Shown here: in pieces, positions 8,154-11,978 of the stretch
Numbering within the stretch: the first letter of the stretch is position 1
Layout of the letters: the number at the start of each line of letters is the position of its first letter
From: Thiobacillus sp.
Lineage (GTDB): Bacteria > Pseudomonadota > Gammaproteobacteria > Burkholderiales > Thiobacillaceae
Reading direction: 5' to 3'
DNA: 11,978 nucleotides
Assembly: GCA_024710445.1 (NCBI GenBank)
Contig: JANJUT010000013.1
Coordinates: 1 to 11,978 of the forward strand
The notes under the pieces: model-generated
Seen by the model: the letters and a program-made list of their open reading frames with translations, nothing else
Told to the model about the DNA's origin: nothing
The model's database searches: none
Made by a program: the position numbers and the translations under genes

Positions 8154-8186
8154 ATCTAGTTAATCCTTGTTGTAGAAACGAATTTA
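8154..8186 (-). other. Break in soeA: two in-frame TAA codons and a possible ribosome site
   Basis: Read on the minus strand, the N-terminal piece ends WPDNQK-TAA (8186-8184). The frame then reads IRFYNKD, a second TAA (8162-8160), LD, then GTG (8153). The codons between the stops keep a plausible protein reading (FYNKD-stop-LD ahead of VASDAGF), which suggests these bases were once translated as part of one chain. The AAG GAT codons before the second TAA supply an AAGGA that could recruit ribosomes to the GTG. Both stops are substitutions within an unshifted frame rather than an indel. Confidence 0.8.
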
Positions 8187-10271
8187 TTTCTGGTTGTCGG
8201 GCCAGTGGTGCGCGAAGAAGCTCTGATTTTCGATGTATTTTTCCCACTGGTTCGGGTTCGGTTCGCCCTTGAGCGACTTGGTACCGTCCTTGCCACGCCA
8301 GCCGGCGAGAAAGCCGATGCCGGGGGAACGCTCGTAGTTGACGATGAAGTCCTGGTAGCCGCCGAACCTGGGCGTGCCGTCCGGCTTGGTGAAAGCCGGG
8401 AATTTCAGACGCCCTGCCAGTTCGACCATCACTTCCTGCCATGGACGCACGTCGCGGTCCGGCTTCACCAGCGGATAACGAATCGCATCAGCAGCCGCAT
8501 CCGGTTCTGAAATCGGACGGTCAAGCAGGGAGATCGAGTCATGACGCTCGAGATAGGTCGTGTCCGGCAGGATCAGGTCGGCGAAGTTGGTCATTTCCGA
8601 ATGGAAAGCGTCGATCACCACCAGGAACGGAATCTTGTACTCGCCAAAGTTTTCCATGTCCTTGGCACGCAACATGTCCTGGATGTTCGCCGTGTTCATG
8701 CTCGAATTCCACGCCATGTTGGCCATGAACAGGATCAGGGTGTCGAGCGCGTAGGGATCATGGTTGGTCGCGTTGGTGATCACCATGTGCATCAGGCCGT
8801 GCGAGGCAATCGGCACTTCCCACGAATAGGCCTTGTCGATGCGCAGCGGGTTGCCGAACTCGTCGATCACCAGATCTTCCGGACGCGTCGGAAAGCCCAG
8901 CGGCGGGCGCGACAGCGGGGTGTTCGGCGCGTTGATGATGTCGATGTTGTTTTCCGGCAGCTGGTGCGGCGGGATCGGCTTCGGATACGGCGCACGGGCG
9001 CGGAAGTTGCCCGGCGCATCAAGCGCGCCCAGCAGCATCTGGATCATGTGAATGGCGCGGCAGGAATGAAAGCCGTTGGAGTGCGCCGCAATGCCGCGCA
9101 TCGCATACATCGCCACCGGGCGGCCGACCACCTTGTCGTGCTTGCGGCCCCACACGTCGGTCCATTCGATCGGCAGTTCGACCGTTTCCTTGAACGCGAC
9201 ATGCGCCATTTCCAGCGCAATGCGCTCGATGGCTTCCGCCGGCAGACCGCATTCCAGCGCCACATTTTCCGGTGCATAACGCTCATCGAGGTAACGCTCG
9301 ACCATCATCGACATCACGGTCTTGACGCGGCGGCCATCCGGCGCCACATATTCGCCAAACAGGGCGGGGGCGATATCGCCATCGATGCCGTTTCTGAACG
9401 CTTCTTTCTCGATATCCCAGATCAGCGGATGATCGTTTTCATCGCGCAGAAACAGGCCGTCGCCCTTCTGGCCCGGCGCCTGCACCACCAGCCAGGAGGC
9501 GTTGGTATACCGCACCAGGAACTCGTAATCGAACTTTTCGTGCTTCAGTAGCACATGCACCATCGACATGGCGAGCAAGCCATCCATGCCCGGCTTGATC
9601 GGCAGCCACTCGTCGGCAATCGCCGAATAGCCGGTGCGCACCGGGTTGACGGTGACAAACTTGCCGCCACGGCGCTTGAGCTTTTCGAGGCCGATCTTGA
9701 TCGGATTGGACGAATGATCTTCCGCCACGCCCCACATCAGGAAGTACTTGGCGTAATCCCAGTCGGGTGCGCCAAACTCCCAGAACGAGAAGCCAATGGA
9801 ATACAGACCGGCTGCCGCCATGTTGACCGAACAGAAGCCGCCGTGTGCCGACCAGTTCGGGGTGCCGAACTGCTGTGCCCACAGACCGGTCAGTGCCTGC
9901 ATCTGATCGCGTCCGGTAAAGAAGCCCAGCTTGGAGGGGTCGGTCGCACGAATTTCTTCCAGACGCTCGGTCAGCACGTCCAGTGCCTGTTCCCAGGAAA
10001 TCGGCTCGTAAATCCCTTCGCCGCGCTCGGTGCCGGGCTTGCGCATCAGCGGCTGAGTCAGCTTGGCGGTGGAATACTGCTTCATGATCCCGGCCGAACC
10101 CTTGGCGCACAACACGCCCTGATTGGTGGGATGGTTGCGGTTACCCTGGATGAAACGGACTTTGTTGTCTTCCAGCGTCACCTTGATGCCGCAGCGGCAG
10201 GCACACATATAACAAGTGGTGTACTTGATTTCCTGCGCGTCGTGATTTTCGAGTTTGATCTTGGCGTTCAT
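8184..10271 (-). CDS. soeA: N-terminal part of split SoeA: Fe-S and Mo-cofactor domains
   Basis: A 695-residue protein of the DMSO-reductase (CISM) superfamily, matching the catalytic subunit of the cytoplasmic sulfite-oxidising enzyme SoeABC (sulfite to sulfate). The N-terminal [4Fe-4S] motif is complete: C20, C23, C27 and C55 (CYMCACRCG...VLCAKG). Cys 147 in HGGFCSVNM is the probable Mo ligand, as in the PsrA/PhsA/SoeA branch. Other landmarks are YFLMWGVAEDHSSNP, VTVNPVRTGYSAIADEWLPIKPGMDG, MRGIAAHSNGFHSCRAIHM and ADLILPDTTYLERHDS. There is no twin-arginine signal, which favours cytoplasmic SoeA over exported polysulfide or thiosulfate reductases. The usual single chain is about 950 residues; this one stops at TAA 8184 before domain IV, which continues in the same frame at 7398-8153. 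The two pieces plus the junction would give about 956 codons. Ribosome site before ATG 10271 is weak (GAAG). Confidence 0.9.
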   Translation of the reverse strand: MNAKIKLENHDAQEIKYTTCYMCACRCGIKVTLEDNKVRFIQGNRNHPTNQGVLCAKGSAGIMKQYSTAKLTQPLMRKPGTERGEGIYEPISWEQALDVLTERLEEIRATDPSKLGFFTGRDQMQALTGLWAQQFGTPNWSAHGGFCSVNMAAAGLYSIGFSFWEFGAPDWDYAKYFLMWGVAEDHSSNPIKIGLEKLKRRGGKFVTVNPVRTGYSAIADEWLPIKPGMDGLLAMSMVHVLLKHEKFDYEFLVRYTNASWLVVQAPGQKGDGLFLRDENDHPLIWDIEKEAFRNGIDGDIAPALFGEYVAPDGRRVKTVMSMMVERYLDERYAPENVALECGLPAEAIERIALEMAHVAFKETVELPIEWTDVWGRKHDKVVGRPVAMYAMRGIAAHSNGFHSCRAIHMIQMLLGALDAPGNFRARAPYPKPIPPHQLPENNIDIINAPNTPLSRPPLGFPTRPEDLVIDEFGNPLRIDKAYSWEVPIASHGLMHMVITNATNHDPYALDTLILFMANMAWNSSMNTANIQDMLRAKDMENFGEYKIPFLVVIDAFHSEMTNFADLILPDTTYLERHDSISLLDRPISEPDAAADAIRYPLVKPDRDVRPWQEVMVELAGRLKFPAFTKPDGTPRFGGYQDFIVNYERSPGIGFLAGWRGKDGTKSLKGEPNPNQWEKYIENQSFFAHHWPDNQK

Positions 10272-10538
10272 GCGGTCTTCAGGCTCAAAATTGTCCCCAA
10301 CGGCCCCAAACGGAGCCGCACCTTCCTTACTCAGATATACACACTAGGTGACTGCTAGAAACAGCGCCAGCGCATCGGCACTGGGTGCTGCGGAGATGGC
10401 TGTATATTAAACTTTTCGAATATAGCGTTATTTTGCCCTTCAACTCGCCTTGATGGCAAGCAAAACGGTAAGCAATCCGAATAAATTACCTGCTCAAAAG
10501 TCCTTATTTTTAAAAGACTTAAAGACCTTAATTCCCCA
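10272..10538 (-). promoter_or_regulatory. Non-coding gap upstream of soeA, probable operon promoter region
   Basis: This 267-bp gap lies between the thioredoxin-like gene and soeA, both leftward. It is AT-rich from about 10400 to 10530, unlike the flanking genes, and contains TATATT and TAATAT elements on the minus strand, but I find no well-spaced -35/-10 pair. Near 10498-10520 a weak AAGTC...GACTT hairpin with an AT loop could be a poor terminator for the thioredoxin gene. A promoter for the soe cluster most likely starts in this gap. I see no gene or RNA in it. Confidence 0.4.
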
Positions 10539-11057
10539 CTACTTCCCCGCTACGGGCAATTCGGCCAACAGCGACTCAACCAAACCCAAGGCCTCGCCTT
10601 CGTCCCATTCCGTTGGGCCGGTCAGGATGTAGCGCACGCGGCCTTCGGCATCCAGCAAAAATGAAGAGGGCAATGCAAAGACCTTCCAGCGCCGTGTATT
10701 GCTGCCATCGGAGTCGAGCAGAACCGGAAAACCCAGCGGCATCCTGGATAGGTAAGCGCTGACTTCATCCCGTGTTTCGGCGCTATCGAGCGCGATGATC
10801 TCGAGTGGCCGTCCTGCCATCCTGAGTCGCAACCGCTCCATGGAGGGCATCTCGCGCTGACAGGGCGGGCACCATGACGCCCAGAAATTCAGCAGGACCA
10901 CCTTGCCGCGGAAACTGGCCAGGGTATGGGGTACCCCACTCAGATCCTGGGCCTGCAGGGCAGGCGCGGGCACGTTCGCACCCGTCTGAAAGCCCGCGGC
11001 CATCCCGCTCACCGGGGCCAACACACTCACGATCAAAGCCACGATCATTTTTTTCAC
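10539..11057 (-). CDS. TlpA-like thioredoxin-fold protein, exported or membrane-anchored
   Basis: A 172-residue TlpA/ResA-type thiol-disulfide protein. The thioredoxin motif WCPPC (C63, C66) lies in LLNFWASWCPPCQREMP, with the cis-proline at P130 (FALPSSFLLD). The N-terminal KKMIVALIVSVLAPVSGMAAG is a hydrophobic signal peptide or anchor, so the domain faces the periplasm. The start is set at the GTG at 11057, which overlaps the previous gene's stop as GTGA; the ATG at 11048 is an alternative. The frame is open upstream to 11366, but that stretch lies inside the preceding gene. Such proteins reduce disulfides in cytochrome c maturation or other exported proteins. Position next to a sulfur cluster is suggestive only. 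Confidence 0.92.
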   Translation of the reverse strand: MKKMIVALIVSVLAPVSGMAAGFQTGANVPAPALQAQDLSGVPHTLASFRGKVVLLNFWASWCPPCQREMPSMERLRLRMAGRPLEIIALDSAETRDEVSAYLSRMPLGFPVLLDSDGSNTRRWKVFALPSSFLLDAEGRVRYILTGPTEWDEGEALGLVESLLAELPVAGK

Positions 11058-11782
11058 CGGCAACCCCACGCATTCATTTCGTGCAACAACATCGCAGCCA
11101 TGCGCCGGCTTTCCACCACTTCGAATTCGGTCGGCGTTTCGCGTGCCCAGTAAGTCTCGCGCAGATTCTCCAGCATGACATGGCTGACCGCAGCCCCCTG
11201 CAAGGCCAGATGCGCCAATTGTCCAGGCAGCCAGGGAGTGGCCGCCGAACGACGCGGCTGCAACAGGCGCACACGCAGCCCGGACAAATCCCCCATATCC
11301 AGATAACCGGGCTCGGCCAGCGGTTCGGCCACTGCATACAGATTCGGGTGCATCAACAAAACGCACAACCGGGCGCGCTGCGCGGGTTCAAGCCGGGCAA
11401 TGGCATGCAAAACGGGAACCGTGGCGCGTGCCACGGCATACAGGGTTACGCCTTTGCCATCAGCCAGTGCTGCACGCAGCCAGTCGGCCAGATCATGCTG
11501 CGGCACCACATCCATACTGCTGGGCAGTTGCGGCAAAAAATAGGCGTGCGTGAGATCGAGCAACCAGACCTCTGTCCCCTGCTTCGCCAATTGCTGCGCA
11601 GCCTGGTGTTCTGGCTCGGAAAGACCCTGTTCGGACGGCACCCACAACAGACGCCGTTCCCCCTCGGAATGAAAGGTCAGGTAGTCGGGTAGCGCGGCCT
11701 TTGCGGCAAACGCGCACAGCAAAAGGCCCAGCAGGATTGCTCTCAAACCATGCTCAGCCCATCTGGACGCAATACCCGCCAT
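11054..11782 (-). CDS. Exported protein resembling an alpha/beta hydrolase, function unknown
   Basis: A 242-residue protein I cannot assign to a named family. The N-terminus has a hydrophobic signal (LRAILLGLLLCAFAAKA, then ALPDYLTFHSEG), so it is probably exported; an alternative TTG start just before this segment would shorten the n-region. The pattern ERRLLWVPSEQG, GTEVWLLDLTHAYFLP, then DLADWLRAAL and GVTLYAVARATVPVLHAIARL resembles the first strands and nucleophile-elbow strand of an alpha/beta hydrolase. The elbow, however, reads AVARA instead of GxSxG, so a normal serine nucleophile is absent. It starts 18 bases after moaC with no clear ribosome site and ends with a four-base overlap with the thioredoxin-like gene, so the three genes look co-transcribed. 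The fold assignment is inference. Confidence 0.75.
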   Translation of the reverse strand: MAGIASRWAEHGLRAILLGLLLCAFAAKAALPDYLTFHSEGERRLLWVPSEQGLSEPEHQAAQQLAKQGTEVWLLDLTHAYFLPQLPSSMDVVPQHDLADWLRAALADGKGVTLYAVARATVPVLHAIARLEPAQRARLCVLLMHPNLYAVAEPLAEPGYLDMGDLSGLRVRLLQPRRSAATPWLPGQLAHLALQGAAVSHVMLENLRETYWARETPTEFEVVESRRMAAMLLHEMNAWGCR

Positions 11783-11800
11783 GCACAGCAGGCCGATGGA

Positions 11801-11978
11801 CTAGGAATTCGTCAGGGATGCGGCACGCCAATGACCGGAGCGCCCGCCCTGCTTTTCCAGCAGTTTGATCTCGCCCATCACCATGCCGCGGTCCACCGCC
11901 TTGCACATGTCATAAATGGTCAACAGCGCAACGCTCACGCCGGTCAACGCTTCCATTTCCACCCCGGTCTTGCCGACT
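11801..11978 (-). CDS. moaC: Cyclic pyranopterin monophosphate synthase, C-terminal 58 residues
   Basis: Only the 3' end is in the window; the first full codon starts at 11977. MoaC, with MoaA, converts GTP to cyclic pyranopterin monophosphate, the first intermediate of molybdenum-cofactor biosynthesis. The visible part is highly characteristic: [32 protein letters not shown], written here as [17 protein letters not shown] followed by [23 protein letters not shown] and QGGRSGHW. The conserved Asp/Lys in DMCKAVDR belong to the active-site region of the family. The gene runs leftward into the exported unknown protein. It supplies the cofactor class used by SoeA a few genes away. Confidence 0.95.
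   Translation of the reverse strand, partial: VGKTGVEMEALTGVSVALLTIYDMCKAVDRGMVMGEIKLLEKQGGRSGHWRAASLTNS

Noticed and set aside
8017..8442. Open frame crossing the soeA break on the minus strand in another frame
   Set aside because: It bridges the two pieces but its translation is Arg/Gln-rich with no family resemblance and overlaps well-supported coding sequence on both sides; a frameshift into it would not restore SoeA.
8541..9551. Long plus-strand open frame (336 codons) opposite soeA
   Set aside because: It is antisense to conserved SoeA sequence, is rich in Arg/His/Val as expected for a complement-strand shadow in GC-rich DNA, and has no recognisable domain.
5684..10271. Polysulfide, thiosulfate or tetrathionate reductase (PsrABC/PhsABC/TtrABC) as identity of the Mo operon
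   Set aside because: The Mo subunit lacks a Tat leader, the anchor is DmsC-like, and the neighbours are oxidative sulfur-transfer genes. SoeABC fits better, although substrate specificity is not proven by sequence.
10450..10632. Small plus-strand open frame in the gap before soeA
   Set aside because: It runs into the thioredoxin gene on the opposite strand, has a Ser/Lys/Pro-rich translation without a recognisable domain, and no convincing ribosome site.
11058..11366. N-terminal extension of the thioredoxin-like frame
   Set aside because: It lies inside the preceding gene in another frame and would place the signal sequence about 100 residues in; the GTGA overlap gives a natural start.

Overview
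The window looks like chromosomal DNA of a sulfur-oxidising betaproteobacterium, perhaps near the Thiobacillus / Sulfuricella / Gallionella-type lineages. This rests on moderately GC-rich coding sequence, the gene content and protein style; the exact taxon is inference. I see no mobile element, tRNA, rRNA or CRISPR array.

Layout. Positions 1-2708 (+) hold nearly all of valS (valyl-tRNA synthetase), cut at its 5' end. It converges on a leftward gene across two strong hairpins. Everything from 2856 to the right edge is on the minus strand. Read in the direction of transcription (right to left) it runs: 3' end of moaC; an exported protein resembling an alpha/beta hydrolase that lacks the usual nucleophile motif; a TlpA-like thioredoxin coupled to it by a GTGA overlap; a 267-bp gap; soeA in two pieces; soeB; soeC; a single-domain rhodanese; tusA; a hairpin terminator; a DsrE-family protein; a bidirectional terminator; and an outer-membrane OmpP1/FadL-family protein.

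How the genes fit together. SoeABC is a molybdenum/iron-sulfur enzyme with a membrane anchor. It is best read as the cytoplasmic sulfite-oxidising enzyme, because the catalytic protein has no Tat signal. Rhodanese, TusA and the DsrE-family protein are persulfide carriers that hand sulfur around the cytoplasm, so the cluster joins sulfur delivery to the oxidation of sulfite to sulfate, with electrons passed to the quinone pool. MoaC makes a precursor of the molybdenum cofactor that SoeA needs, and the thioredoxin may serve extracytoplasmic thiol chemistry.

The most unusual point is soeA. Its reading frame is broken by two in-frame TAA codons (8184-8186 and 8160-8162), yet the remaining 251 codons stay open in the same frame. 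They begin with a GTG preceded by AAGGA and carry the whole molybdopterin-dinucleotide-binding domain. This is a gene fission into two subunits, a recent inactivation, or a sequence error. The window alone cannot decide.
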